A stretch of 64,000 nt of DNA from Margaritifera margaritifera (GCA_029931535.1 JAQPZY010001610.1:186001-250000), one strand, 5' to 3'. Shown: positions 36,031-48,135, counted from the first letter of the stretch. Notes: a model not told the origin generated them from the letters alone. Made by a program: numbers and translations.

Positions 36031-36275
36031 TTTTAAGTACTCTACTCAAAATATGAATATTTTCCATAATTTTTCCTCACACAGTTTAGAATTTGACACA
36101 TACATGAAAGTGGCATTATTAAGAAAAGTAAGAACCAAGCATTCATAATACTAAATTATTATGGCTTTAAGCTCTATGCTTTTCAACCCTACTTCTAAAA
36201 AGGCAATCCTACTGTAGATTGCAAAATGTTTATTGTATCTTATTTTATAATGTTCATTGATGACACAGTAGAAAT

Positions 36276-37030
36276 TTGAAAACCAGGAGTGCTGAAGCCC
36301 CCTTTTTATGTGAGATTTCATGTAAAAACCAGGAGTGCTGGAGGGCCCCCATTTTATGTGAGATTTCATGTAAAAACCAGGAGTGCTGGAGGGCCCCCAT
36401 TTTATGTGAGATTTCATGTAAAAACCAGGAGTGCTGGAGGGCCCCCATTTTATGTGAGATTTCATGTAAAAACCAGGAGTGCTGGAGGGCCCCCATTTTA
36501 TGTGAGATTTCATGTAAAAACCAGGAGTGCTGGAGGGCCCCCATTTTATGTGAGATTTCATGTAAAAACCAGGAGTGCTGGAGGGCCCCCATTTTATGTG
36601 AGATTTCATGTAAAAACCAGGAGTGCTGGAGGGCCCCCATTTTATGTGAGATTTCATGTAAAAACCAGGAGTGCTGGAGGGCCCCCATTTTATGTGAGAT
36701 TTCATGTGAAAACCTAGAGTACTGGAGGCTACCTTTTTATGTGAGTTCATGAGAACCTGGAATGCTGAAGGCTGCCGTTTATGTGAGATTTCATGTAAAA
36801 ATCTGGAGTACTGGTGGCAACCTTTTTATGTGAGATTTCATGTGAAAACCTGAAGTGCTGGAGGCTGCCTTTTATGTGAGATTTCATGTAAAAACCTGGA
36901 GTACTGGAGACCCCCTTTTTATATGAGATATTATGTAAAGACCCCAGAATGCTGGAGGCCCCCTTTTTATGTGAAATTTCATGTAAAAACCTGGAGTGCT
37001 GGAGGCCCCCCTTTTTATGTGAGATTTCAG
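36276..37030. repeat. 48-bp minisatellite, about 15 copies, GC-richer (intron)
   Basis: 'aaaccaggagtgctggaggg' + 'cccccattttatgtgagatt' + 'tcatgtaa'. Nine central copies are nearly identical; copies to the right of 36710 are diverged. Frames of up to 199 codons on both strands arise because 48 is a multiple of three. Confidence 0.96.
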
Positions 37031-37034
37031 TTAT

Positions 37035-37520
37035 TTTAATTCTTTTAGATCTGATGAAAAATAAACAATTATTGAGGATACTGAGTATGTATATGAGTGA
37101 TGTCTGAGTTATGAAGTTTCAGATCTCTCATAACTCTTTGACACTGAAAGTCCAGGACCCTCATTCTTCAGAAATCAGGAGTCATGATAGGAAAACGGGG
37201 GGATCCAGGTGAGAAAAAGGGGAGACCATCAATGGGTATAAAGTCATTACATGCAAAGAAAATCAAAAAACTTTATTATAGTAAATCTTATTGACTATAC
37301 TTTTTGGCCATTTTTTTATTTCTTTTAAAGTTAAACTTTATTTTCTTCACTTATTGAACATAAAAAAATTCATTATTTCTGTTTATGTAATTATCTTTCT
37401 TGCCGATTAAAGCGTTTGTTTATAACCTGTTAAAAAAAAGTATACTTTCATAGAATTCAGTCTCAGAAAACTGAGGTTCCAATACTAGTTATTGAGGATC
37501 TAAAGGATTCACAGTTTCAG
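37035..37520. other. Intronic spacer
   Basis: Nothing recognised. Confidence 0.4.
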
Positions 37521-37527
37521 AATATTA

Positions 37528-39350
37528 AGGCTCCCAGACTTGCATTTGAAGGTCCAGGTCACACTGTAAGTGTTCCCAGACTAGCATTTGAAGGTCCAGG
37601 TCACACTGTAAGTGTTCCCAGACTAGCATTTGAAGGTCCAGGTCACACTGTAAGTGTTCCCAGGCTTGCATTTGAAGGTCCAGGTCACACTGTAAGTGTT
37701 CCCAGACTTGCATTTGAAGGTCCAGGTCACACTGTAAGTGTTCCCAGGCTTGCATTTGAAGGTCCAGGTCACACTGTAAGTGCTCCCAGACTTGCATTTG
37801 AAGGTCCAGGTCACACTGTAAGTGTTCCCAGGCTAGCATTTGAAGATCCAGGATATACAGGAAGTGCTCCCAGACTTGCATTTGAAGATCCAGGATAGAC
37901 TGGAAGTGCTCCCAGACTTGCATTTGAAGGTCCAGGATATACTGGAAGTGCTCCCAGACTTCCATTTGAAGGTCCAGGACACACTAGAAGTGCTCCCAGA
38001 CTTGCATTAGAAGGTCCAGGATACACTGGAAGTGCTCCCAGATTTCCATTTGAAGGTCCAGGATATACTGGAAGTGCTCCCAGACTTGCATTTGAAGGTC
38101 CAGGATAGACTGGAAGTGCTCCCAGACTTGCATTAGAAGGTCCAGGATACAGTGGAAGTGCTCCCAGACTTGCATTTGAAGGTCCAGGATAGACTGGAAG
38201 TGCTCCCAGACTTGCATTTGAAGGTCCAGGGCACACTGGAAGTGCTAGAGACTTGCATTTGAAGGTCCAGGGCACACTGGAAGTGCTCCCAGACTTGCAT
38301 TTGAAGGTCCAGGATAGACTGGAAGTGCTCCCAGACTTGCATTTGAAGGTACAGGATACACTGGAAGTGCTTACACACTAGCATTTGAAGGTCCAGGACA
38401 CACTGGAAGTACTCCCAGACTTGCATTTGAAGGTCCAGGACACACTGGAAGTGCTTTCAGACTTGCATTTGAAGGTCCAGGGCACACTGGAAGTGCTCCC
38501 AGACTTGCATTTGAAGGTCCAGGATAGACTGGAAGTGCTCCCAGACTTGCATTTGAAGGTCCAGGATAGACTGGAAGTGCTCCCAGACTTGCATTTGAAG
38601 GTCCAGGACACACTGGAAATGCTCCCAGACTTGCATTTGAAGGTTCAGAACACACTGGAAGTGCTCCCAGACTTGCATTTGAAGATTCAAGATATACTGG
38701 AAGTGCTTCCAGACTTGCATTTGAACATACAGGATACACTGGAAGTGCTTCCAGACTTGCATTTGAACATACAGGATACACTGGAAGTGCTTCCAGACTT
38801 CCATTTGAACATACAGGATACACTGGAAGTGCTTCCAGACTTCCATTTGAACATACAGGATACACTAGAAGTGCTTCCAGACTTGTATTTGAACATACAG
38901 GATACACTGGAAGTGCTTCCAGACTTACATTTGAACATACAGGATACACTGGAAGTGCTTAAACACTAGCATTCGAAGGTCCAGGATACTCTGAAAGTGC
39001 ATACACAATACCGATTAAAGGTCCAATATATACTGGAAGTGCTCCCAGACTTGCATTTGAAGGTCCAGGACACACTGGAAGTGCTCCCAGACTTGCATTT
39101 GAAGGTCCAGGACACACTGGAAGTGCTCCCAGACTTGCATTTGAAGATTCAGGATAGACTGGAAGTGCTTAAACACTAGCATTTGAAGGTCCAGGATACT
39201 CTGAAAGTGCTTACACAATACCGATTGAAGGTACAGGATAGAATGGAAGTGCTTACACACTAGCATTTGAAGGTCCAGGATACACTGGAGGTGCTTACAC
39301 ACTAGCATTTGAAGGTCAAGGATACACTGGAAGTGCTTACAGGCAGCTCT
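37528..39350. repeat. 42-bp minisatellite, about 43 copies (intron)
   Basis: The unit is 'ctcccagacttgcatttgaa' + 'ggtccaggatacactggaag' + 'tg'. There are subfamilies in blocks: 'gtcacactgtaagtgttccc' (37560-37840), 'gtgctcccagacttg' (37860-38700), 'cttccagacttgcatttgaacatacag' (38700-38950) and a mixed right part. It produces 14-residue-periodic open frames up to 194 codons on both strands; none looks like a real gene. Confidence 0.96.
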
Positions 39351-39774
39351 GAACTTCTTACCCATCTATGCAAAGTTTTAAACTAAATTTTCAGTTACTT
39401 CATCACAAACATACAAAATTAACCACATGAGGCAATACAGACATCCTGTTTTATGTTTACTGTTTTAATTCTGCTCATGGGGCTGTTACCTGGCCTACAT
39501 AAATGTATCAACTTTTAATATTTTTGTCAATCTTTCAAAGAAAAAAATTAACCATGCAAATTAAATTTCAACTTTACATAAATCTTTTAATTGCTAAAAA
39601 TGTTTATTATGCAACATCTTACTTGAAAACTGAAGGAAAAAAAATATTTTGTTTTGGTCATGTTTTATTTAAAATTAAAAATGTTAATGACTCACTTTAT
39701 AATAAAGATCTTCTGAAGCCACAGTGAAAAATGGCACATAAATCACAGTGAAATTTTTTAGGTGTGCAAGGTAG

Positions 39775-40290
39775 TGTATGCTGATCTAGAGTATGCTCAG
39801 AGAACAGTGCACATTATGCTAAGAGTGCAATGCACAGTATGCTGAGGGCAGTGTACATTATGCTAAGAGGGCAGTGTACATTATGCTAAGAGGGCAGAGT
39901 ACATTATGCTAAGAGGGCAGTGTACATTATGCTAAGAAGGCAGAGTACATTATGCTAAGAGGGCAGTGTACATTATGCTAAGAGGGCAGTGTATATTATG
40001 CTAAGAGGGCAGTGTACATTATGCTAAGAGGGCAGTGTATATTATGCTAAGAGGGCAGTGTATATTATGCTAAGAGGGCAGTGTACATTATGCTAAGAGG
40101 GCAGAGTACATTAAGCTATGATGACAGAGTACATTATGCTAGGAGGACAGTACACATTATGCTAAGAGGGAAATGCACAGTATGCTAAAAAGGCAATGCA
40201 CAGTATGCTATGAGGGCAGTGTACATTATGCTAAGAGGGCAATGTATGGTATGCTATGAGGACAATGTACATTATCCTAAGAGGGCAAAT
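39775..40290. repeat. 23-bp minisatellite, about 21 copies (intron)
   Basis: 'gtacattatgctaagagggc' + 'agt', with the ends more diverged ('atgcacagtatgcta'). Confidence 0.95.
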
Positions 40291-40299
40291 ACCAACAAA

Positions 40300-41100
40300 A
40301 AAGTCTCACTGCTATGGCAGGATTCTAAATTGGAACGTAATATCCACTTGACTGAAAAAGTGTACAAATATAGAGACAACTTCTCAATTTCAATAAGATG
40401 CCCAAATTGCTCACCTGAATTGCATAATCTAACATTTGACCAGTAAAGTGTAATGAAATATTATGTACTGCAATTGTCAACATTGAAATATTCATTTAAA
40501 AAGTTCAGATGTGCGATCTGAGACTAATGTAGTGAAGGCAAACATTATGTTCAACTAAGAAAAGTTTGTAAAGTACACTTAGACCTAAATTACCTCAAGA
40601 ACAGTTTCAGAAACTGCAGTTCCAAACCCCATGGAGCTCAAAGGCTTTTTGCTAGATCTTTCAACTTGACATAATCTTTAGGTTTGCTTTGGGTTTGTTT
40701 TTATCAATTTTGAGTGGTAATGGCAATCATCTCTCCTGCCATAAGACATCGACATGACATGATATCCAATAAATCGACATGACATGATATCCAAATCGAC
40801 ATGATATCCAAAAATGTAACTGTTGCCTTACTTGATTTTTTCCAAGAATCTGAATATTCCTTTTTATAATTCTATGCTGACTGTTAAAACTTTTTAAGAT
40901 AAAACTTTTTAAGAGGCTTATTGTCCATTTTGTCTTTAAGATGTAATTGTTTGTCTGATTGTTGTATGCCATTTCTAGACAATGCTATAAGCACCAGCTT
41001 GATCATGCAAGCATTTTGCATGAAAACTATGGGCAGTTTAAAGTGTCCAAGGTACTACTGTAATAGTTAGACTAGTTCCCTGACCAACTCCAATGAACCT
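40300..41100. other. Intronic spacer
   Basis: A 22-bp unit 'atcgacatgacatgatatcc' + 'aa' is repeated three times at 40747-40815. A minus-strand candidate exon at 40582-40639 was tested and rejected. Confidence 0.45.
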
Positions 41101-41104
41101 AATA

Positions 41105-42520
41105 TGAAACCTGGATCCAGATCAAACACAGATAAGCCAGTTTCTGGACTTGACCATAATGATCATATTTTTGTAAGCTATGCTATCATTCCAAAAGTCA
41201 GTAATTTAATGGTCCCTTAATTATGACCTGCAGTCAAATTGTAAGTGTTGGCAGGTCTGGAGAGGCCTCAACAATTGTAACGAGCTCAGTTAAGAGCTCA
41301 GTCAATCAGATGCAAGATCACCCAATAATATGCCTGGATCTGTTTGTTTTCAAACTCATCTGAGATCCTGATAATATAAACTCAAACAATCAGATTTGTG
41401 CAAATCCTGCCTAAATACTGAACTCATCCAAGAGCTTGAGGAAATAAGCTCACATTCCAAGATTGATCAAAATCGTAGTCTCTAGTCTGATAAAAGGCTA
41501 ATCTCAGACTGGCCTCTAGTGGGGTAATAGGCTCAGCCAATCTAATGGAATATCACCTCATTAATATGCACAGATCTCACTAATTATAATCTCACTGAGA
41601 TCTTGAGAATATAATCTCATAATCCAAGTCTAATCAAAACAGGACCAGAAATATGGTCTCCAGAGTGGTAACAAGCTCAGCCAATCAGATGCTAGATCAA
41701 TTCTAAAATATGCAAGGGTGTCACTCATTATCGAACTGATATAAGCTTATTTTGCAAGTTTGATCAAAAAACAAATCAGTAATATGGCCTCCAAAATGGG
41801 AACAAGCTCAACCAATTAGATGCAAGATCACCACAATAAGATGCATAGACCTTACTCCTCACCAAACTCATCTGCGATCTTGATAATACAAGTCTACATC
41901 ACAAGTTTTATCAAAATTGGACTATAAATATGGCCTCCAGGACTCCAGGATGGTAACAAGCTTAGCAATCAGACACAAGATCACTTTACTAATGTGTGCG
42001 GATCTTGTTTATTAATGAACCCATTAAACATCTTGAGAAAATAAGGTCACATTCCAATTTTGATCAAAATCTTAGTCTTTAGAGTGATGATTAACTAATC
42101 TCAGAGTGGCCTCCACAGTGGCAACAAGGTCAGTCAATCAGATGGCAGATCATCTCATTAATATGCATGGATCTCACTAATTATCAATCTCATTATGAGC
42201 TCTAGATGAGTTTCATTAAAATTCATGGATCTTGCTCATTACCAAACTCATCTGAAATCCTGATGATATAAGCTTATTTTCCAAGTTTGATCAAAATCAA
42301 ATAAAAATTATGGCCTCCCGAGTGGTAACAAGCTCAGCCAACCAGATGTAAATCACCTCCTTAATATGTGTGGATCTTGTTCATAACTTAACTCATTCAA
42401 GATCTTGATATCAGTTCATATTCCAAGTCTATCAAAATTGGATCACAAATATGGTTTCACTTTGGTAACAAGGAATAGTTGATGAACAGATGATGGCCAT
42501 ACCTGTAAGCACACTTGGTC
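41105..42520 (+). repeat. Dispersed repeat R1 in tandem, second locus (~160-bp units, about 8)
   Basis: Same unit as 28.7-29.9 kb, with 'ggtaacaagctcagccaatc' and 'gatcaaaatcaaataaaaa' type variants. The right end 'gttgatgaacagatgatgg' corresponds to the end sequence of the copy at 10394-10480. Confidence 0.82.
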
Positions 42521-42677
42521 TTACAGCCAGAATAGCTAAAAATTACACAAGGAAACAGATATACACAGAAGGACTCAAGATTACTTTTTGAGCATTCATG
42601 AGGTGATGAATGCAGTTCACTTTATAATAAATTACATAATTTAGCTGAAAATAAAGGGAAAGGATATAAAAACTTAC

Positions 42678-42806
42678 ATTTTCTCTATTTTCTGTTACTA
42701 TGCAGCAGAATTCCTCAAACAAATAATCATTAACTGGTTTCTGTTTGCGCTTTAACCAGTCTGTGTCCAGATCCTCACCAGTGCAGCACTTATAGGCCAG
42801 GCAAAT
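42678..42806 (-). CDS. Exon g: second EF-hand-like half (162-204)
   Basis: Forty-three codons in phase 0 at both ends. The segment 'YKCCTGEDLDTDWLKRK' is followed by 'NDYLFEEFCCIVTE'. The 'F-E-E-F' signature is that of an EF-hand exiting helix, but the loop before it begins with Lys and lacks acidic ligands, so it looks like a pseudo-EF-hand. Acceptor tccaattag, donor AAT|GTAAGT. The next exon is 7.3 kb away across three large arrays. Confidence 0.82.
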
Positions 42807-42819
42807 CTAATTGGATAAA

Positions 42820-44400
42820 AAATATTTGAAACTGAATGAATGACATGTGTGACCTTGACCAAAGACATTAAGCCCTTAGGTAGCACTAAACAGTTTTCAG
42901 TAACAGCCAAGAATATACTCTTGAGAATGTACCCTCTCTCACCTACAAAGCCACCTGCTATTCAAATAAAACTCCACAGTCATCAACATGTATACATTTT
43001 CAAATTCTTCACCGAAGAAACCAAATTAGTAAAAAAGATTAGTATGACATAGCTGATCCTTCTATCAGTGCTCAAGTAAAAAACATTTCAGACACGGGCT
43101 AAGAGAAGGTAACTTTAAAAAAAAACACAAACCCTGACTCCAATTCCATGTACCTGAAAGGGCCCTATTTTTTAATTCTTACTTTGACACAACGCTGAAC
43201 TTGCTGTACTTTAAATATGAAAAGAAATGAACAAAAATCATATTCAACTGAATCACGCATTTATTTGCTTCTCAAAATATTTCACATAAAGCAATGTTTT
43301 CTTCCATGTCCTGATGGCAAATTAAATAACAACTTTTTTGGACAATCCTGATGGGCAATTCATTTATAATATGAGAGGGGCCCGATCTAGACTTAGAGGG
43401 GCCCCAGTCATTGGGCTATAGGATTTTTTTTTAGCTCTGCTTCTATGATTACTCCCTTCAGAGTTACACCAAGCTCCATCCCCACAACACTTACAAATTC
43501 CAAAAACTCTCAACTTTCAACTCCACAAAGAACCTATACTAAACAAAATCAGAGACATTTCATACATATACGGTAGTGACAAATGCACCCAGATATTATT
43601 ATAATGAAGAGAAAAGTGGACAATGAACCGACCAATTTCCCACAAAATCACTACACAAATTTCCAATAATGCATACAAACAGAGCAAGGAGAAAATTGGT
43701 ACCTGCTCATACCTAAACTTAATCTTGAACAAATTAGCACAAACGTGTTTCTGCACTAGAATCATCCTTTTGTACATACAACATGAAATTATGCATTCTT
43801 AACATCACTGTAAATAACAATGGAGAAACATGGAGATAAAGTATGGATTTCTCTTCAATCAAAAATCTACTATGCTACCTCAGATCACATCAAATCTTTC
43901 ATATCTCTTAATGATGACAGTCCAAACATTTAGCCAGATGGTAAAACAATTTGAAACAACTTTCTCCACAATTAAAATATTAAGAGATGATTGCCATCAT
44001 GACTACATCCGAGACATTTGATGCAGGCACTGTGATTATAATACCAAAGAAATCTTGTCATTTTGATTTTCACAACTGTATCATTCTGTTTAGCTTTCTT
44101 ATATTTTCTGCTTTGCAACTAACATGGGAGGTAACTTTATATGATTAGAAGATTAAATAAGTATAGATCGATTATTAACATTTATAATTATATCCTCCTT
44201 ATTGCTAAACCTTTCTCTTAATGCTTTAAAACATCATGAATAAAGATGACAGCAATGTTGAGGTATATTTGCCAACATATTAAGAAGACTGCTCATGAGA
44301 GAAAGTCTTGTCTTTGGAGTCTGCTGATTCTTGGCAAGGTCGCAGGGGGGGGGGGTCTCTCAAAACAGGTATTACTGGAAGAAGAAAAAGAGAAACTGAC
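42820..44400. other. Intronic spacer
   Basis: A short G-run at 44346-44357 is the only notable feature. No exon is seen between exons f and g. Confidence 0.4.
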
Positions 44401-44404
44401 TTAC

Positions 44405-44468
44405 ATCTTTTGCACTTAATTTGTCCCTCTTTGTACTGTCAACTGAGTTAAATGCTTCCCTGAGTTGT
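44405..44468 (-). CDS. Exon f: first EF-hand-like helix and loop (141-161)
   Basis: Encodes QLREAFNSVDSTKRDKLSAK then D. 'L-R-E-A-F-x-x-x-D' is typical of an EF-hand entering helix. The 12-residue loop D-S-T-K-R-D-K-L-S-A-K-D keeps Asp at positions 1 and 12 and a hydrophobic residue at 8. Position 5 is Arg and position 6 is Asp rather than Gly, so calcium binding is doubtful. Acceptor tttacattttcag, donor GAT|GTAAGT. Confidence 0.82.
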
Positions 44469-44509
44469 CTGAAAATGTAAATACATGCTGCATATGTGTT
44501 TGACAGTTT

Positions 44510-45045
44510 AGCACAGTAAATCATAGTTTTATTACTGGATCTTGATTAGCATAGTATATCATAGCTTTATTATTTGATCTTGGTTAACACAGTATATCAT
44601 AGCCTTATTAATGGATCTAGGTTAACACAATAAATCATAGCTTTATTATTCAATCTTGGTTAGCACTGTAAATCATTGCTTTATTACTCAATCGCACAGT
44701 AAATCATAGCTTTATTACTCAGTCTTGGTTAGCACTGTAAATCATTGCTTTATTACTCAATCTTGGTTAGCACTGTAAATCATAGCTTTATTACTCAATC
44801 GCACAGTAAATCATAGCTTTATTTCTCAATCTTGGTTAGCACTGTAAATCATAGCTTAATTACTCAATCGCACAGTAAATCATAGCTTTATTACTCAATC
44901 TTGGTTAGCACTGTAAATCATAGCTTAATTACTCAATCGCACAGTAAATCATAGCTTTATTACTCAATTTTTGTTAGCACAGTAAATCATAGCTTTATTA
45001 CTCAATCGCACAGTAAATCATAGCTTTATTACTGGATCTAGGTAC
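44510..45045. repeat. Alternating 31/38-bp minisatellite, about 16 copies (intron)
   Basis: 'actcaatcttggttagcact' + 'gtaaatcatagctttatt' (38) alternates with 'actcaatcgcacagtaaatc' + 'atagctttatt' (31) over much of the array, giving a two-unit higher-order repeat. It begins about 40 bases before exon f on the minus strand. Confidence 0.93.
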
Positions 45046-45174
45046 CAATCAAAACTTACTGCTGTCAATGACTGTGGTTATTTTCATTGTGGTCATTCCC
45101 AAATTTATGTAGAATCTATCTTCCCATAAAAGATGAACCAATATAAGTTTATTAGACAATGAGTTGTGTCTCTA

Positions 45175-45381
45175 CCATATATACTCACTTATCCAACTGC
45201 AAAACAACACAGAGACTGATCTGCCATCGCATAATGCGCCGGCAGATCAGGGTCTGTTGTTTGTTCTACTGATTACTCCTAACATACTGCACAGATCCAG
45301 ATCTGCCAGCACATTATGTGATGGCAGATCTGGGTCTGTGCAGTTTGGAGTTGGACTCAACTTATAAGTGAGTATATATGG
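45175..45381. mobile_element. MITE copy 2 (207 bp) of the local Tigger/pogo family
   Basis: It is flanked by intact TA duplications (45173-45174 and 45382-45383). The ends 'ccatatatactcacttat' and the complement of 'ataagtgagtatatatgg' match the autonomous element at 31171-33871. Two internal hairpins share the stem gatctgcc/ggcagatc. Confidence 0.85.
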
Positions 45382-45502
45382 TAGTTTTGGTTTTCATCTC
45401 ATTTTAGATAATTTCATGATAATAAATTATGAACAAATGAATGCTGCAATCAATACCATGTATCTATTTTTAGAATTTTTAATGATATCTCTGTCGACTT
45501 AC

Positions 45503-45585
45503 AATAATGCCTCCCCCAGTTTTAGGAAGCCATATCTAACAGGTTGTGCTCCATCCTTCAACGTCAAATCTTGTACCCGTATACC
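45503..45585 (-). CDS. Exon e: linker between domains (113-140)
   Basis: Encodes GIRVQDLTLKDGAQPVRYGF and a helix-like tail ending in L-G-E-A-L. It starts in phase 0 and ends with two bases completed by the next exon (Leu). Acceptor gtttctatacag; donor ATT|GTAAGT is a strong match. No known motif is seen until the next exon, where the EF-hand-like region starts. Confidence 0.78.
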
Positions 45586-45599
45586 CTGTATAGAAACAA

Positions 45600-46320
45600 A
45601 CAAACAAAAAACTCAAACTGAAAAACCTGTAGCTAAGCTGAAGTCATAAAATTTATTTGTATTTTTCTTGATTTTTGTGCATATGCTTTCTAGTGAATGG
45701 TATGTTATACACCCTGAAACGGGTAATGTTACAGAATCTGCATTTCATTTGCATTCCATTTGCATTCTATTCACATTTGCATTTCAGCAACTATCTAATA
45801 ATTTTTTATTTAGGGTCTCAAAAATGCATTCTGATTTTGCCTTCATCACTTCCTTTCATTGTTTCCTTTCATTTTTGTTCGATTGGAATGTATTTTACCA
45901 AAGGTGGGATTTTCATTTTCAGTACTATTCAATGGAAAGAACTACTGCTTTCATATCTTGTCTTATTAAAAGTGTTCTTTAATTAAAAAGACAATGCATA
46001 AAATTCAAAAGACAGCAGTACAATAAAAATATAATGGTTACAGAAACTGCAATAAATTAAACAATATAGTTGTAGAATATTTGTCATCAAATTTTATTTC
46101 TTATTTCATTTAGATCAAAATGACAATAGAACAGATACAACTACGGTAACCAGTGATGATGTGATCACATCAATTACAGTTATTAGAACAATTTTATGGC
46201 CTGTAAATAGTGAAAAATTCATTGTTAGTGTAAAGAATAAAAAAATGATCCCAGATTATCCCAGCTTTTGACCATGGACATTTTGCAGCAGCCCAAAATG
46301 CAGGTAAATAAATTTTCAAA
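45600..46320. other. Intronic spacer
   Basis: Nothing recognised. Confidence 0.4.
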
Positions 46321-46324
46321 TCCA

Positions 46325-46615
46325 TACTGTTTATCATTCATCATTTTGCATTTTGTGTTCTCTGTTTACTTCATATTGTATTCACCATTTCATTTGCATT
46401 CATTTTGCATGGTGTGTTGTCTGTTTCCTTCATATTGTATTCACCATTTCATTTGCATTCATTTTGCATTTTGTGTTGTCTCTTTCCTTCATATTGCATT
46501 CACCATTGCATTTGCATTCATTTTGCATTTTGTGTTATCTGTTTCCTTCATATTGCATTCACCATTTCATTTGCATTTATTCTGCATTCTGTTTGCAATG
46601 TATTTTTATTTCACT
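46325..46615. repeat. 59-60 bp tandem array, about 5 copies (intron)
   Basis: 'catattgcattcaccatttc' + 'atttgcattcattttgcatt' + 'ttgtgttgtctgtttcctt'. All three plus frames stay open; artefact. Confidence 0.93.
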
Positions 46616-46689
46616 GGTAACATTACACATTTCAGGGTATGTACTATAATCCAGAGAACAAAATCATACTAAAATATATCTGCACAATT

Positions 46690-46920
46690 TAAGACATTTT
46701 TGTCTAAAATCTGTGTTTGACAATACATTTTTGTCCAAAATCTGTAGTTGACAAAACATTTTTGTCTAAAATCTGAAGTTGACAAAACATTTTATCTAAA
46801 ATCTGTGGTTGACAAAAGATTTCTGTCTAAAATCTGGTTGACAAAACATTTTTATCTAAAACTTGTAGTTGACAAAACATTTTTGTCTAAAATCTGTATT
46901 TGACAAAACATTCAAAGTTC
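46690..46920. repeat. 31-bp minisatellite, 7 copies (intron)
   Basis: 'aaaacatttttgtctaaaat' + 'ctgtagttgac'. It ends about 160 bases from exon d's donor side. Confidence 0.93.
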
Positions 46921-47076
46921 AAGTCATCTTCATTAAAGACTGGAAATGTTTCATAACAGGAACACTTGTCTCATCAATATGAATTCAAAAGGATGATTCA
47001 TTTTCAAATTTTAAAGGAATTCAAGAGAAAAATTTCATAAGTAAATCTGAAGTGGAATGAAGTAGACATCTGGTAC

Positions 47077-47197
47077 CTTTGCAAGTATTATTTTTGTCCC
47101 CTCTAAGGCAGGATCAAGAGAGGTAAAGGCTGGAACTGAATTCCTCTCAGCCAAATCTGTCAAGATCAAACGTCCTCTCTCAAGGTCAGATAGCTCG
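47077..47197 (-). CDS. Exon d: end of first domain (73-112)
   Basis: Forty codons. They include 'SDLERGRLILTDLAERNSVP', the equivalent of 'DYNRGRDYLCDLANREGVP' near the C terminus of the second domain; the shared pattern is D-x-x-R-G-R-x-x-L-x-D-L-A-x-R. The acceptor is ttatttcag and the donor is AAG|GTACC. The 9.6-kb intron upstream contains the 43-bp array, a DIRS-like element and several repeats. Confidence 0.87.
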
Positions 47198-47369
47198 CTG
47201 AAATAAAAAATGAATCAACTAAGAATTTAATAAAAGCAGTATATCCAACTTCTTGTCCTGCTTTTCATTCCATCCCACCCCTCCACTACTATCTACCTAA
47301 TCCCAATGACAGCATTGTATATCTAACAAGAAGACCAGGGCTTGCATGTCAAGCCCAACATCAAATTAT

Positions 47370-48135
47370 TGCTGTAAAACATGTGACCTTGACATCAAGT
47401 TCAAAAGGTTGAGCAAGCATTTTGCAGAATTCATCTTCATAATGATTCATCCTAAATATGATCAAAATCCATGAAGAAGTTTAGGAAATATAAGCAAATG
47501 AACAAAATCTCAACAAAAACCTAAATACAGATTCTGTATGGCTGCAACTCTGAGTTCAAGGTCAAAGAGGGTGAGCATGTTGCTGAAAAAAATTATCTTA
47601 ACTTCATAATGCTTAATCCCAGGTATTAACAAAATCCATCAAACGATTTAGGAAATATAAGCAAATGAAAAAACTTGAGCCAAAACCTGAACATAAATTT
47701 TCTACAACTGTGAACTTGATCCCAAGGTCAAAGGAACAAACAAGCATGTCATTGAATGAATTATCTTGGCTTCATAATTATTCGTGCCAAGTATGATGAG
47801 AATCAATCAAGGCTTTAGGAAATATATGCAAATTAAAGCCATTAACCTAAACCTTATGGCCACCATGACATCCATGTTGGATCAGCTCTATTTTCATTTA
47901 GGACTAAATCGGCAGCATAAGAAGTCTTGCAGTGAAAACCCAATGTCAATATAACCATTCATCAGGAGTAGCTAGAACGTGATTTTCAAGATGGCCACCA
48001 TGGTCATCATTTTCATTTAGGACCAACTAGACCCTGGGATGAATGCATGTACCAAATGTTATGGCAATCTGTCCAGTTGTTATAAGTAGTAGAAACAAAC
48101 ATGTGCTAACAGATGCTGGACAGACTGTGAACACC
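47370..48135 (+). repeat. Third dispersed repeat type in ~165-bp degenerate units
   Basis: 'gatcaaaatccatgaagaag' + 'tttaggaaatataagcaaat' recurs three times, then 'gccaccatgacatccatg' pieces. This style is common in bivalve genomes; it is not the same unit as R1 or R2. Confidence 0.6.

Noticed and set aside
36151..36752. 199- and 158-codon frames with 16-residue repeats
   Set aside because: 48-bp array artefact; open in two plus and two minus frames with no non-repeat protein attached.
37525..39365. Frames of 116-194 codons on both strands
   Set aside because: 42-bp array artefact; the frames switch with each indel and show no start context or splice-linked neighbours.
40210..40446. 78-codon plus-strand frame beyond the 23-bp array
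   Set aside because: The first part is array sequence and the rest has no recognised motif or partner exon.
40582..40639. Candidate minus-strand exon with a GTAATT donor
   Set aside because: Its open frame needs two incoming bases and ends in phase 0, incompatible with exons g and i; the compatible frame has a stop. The 73-base exon at 35303-35375 solves the phase gap instead.
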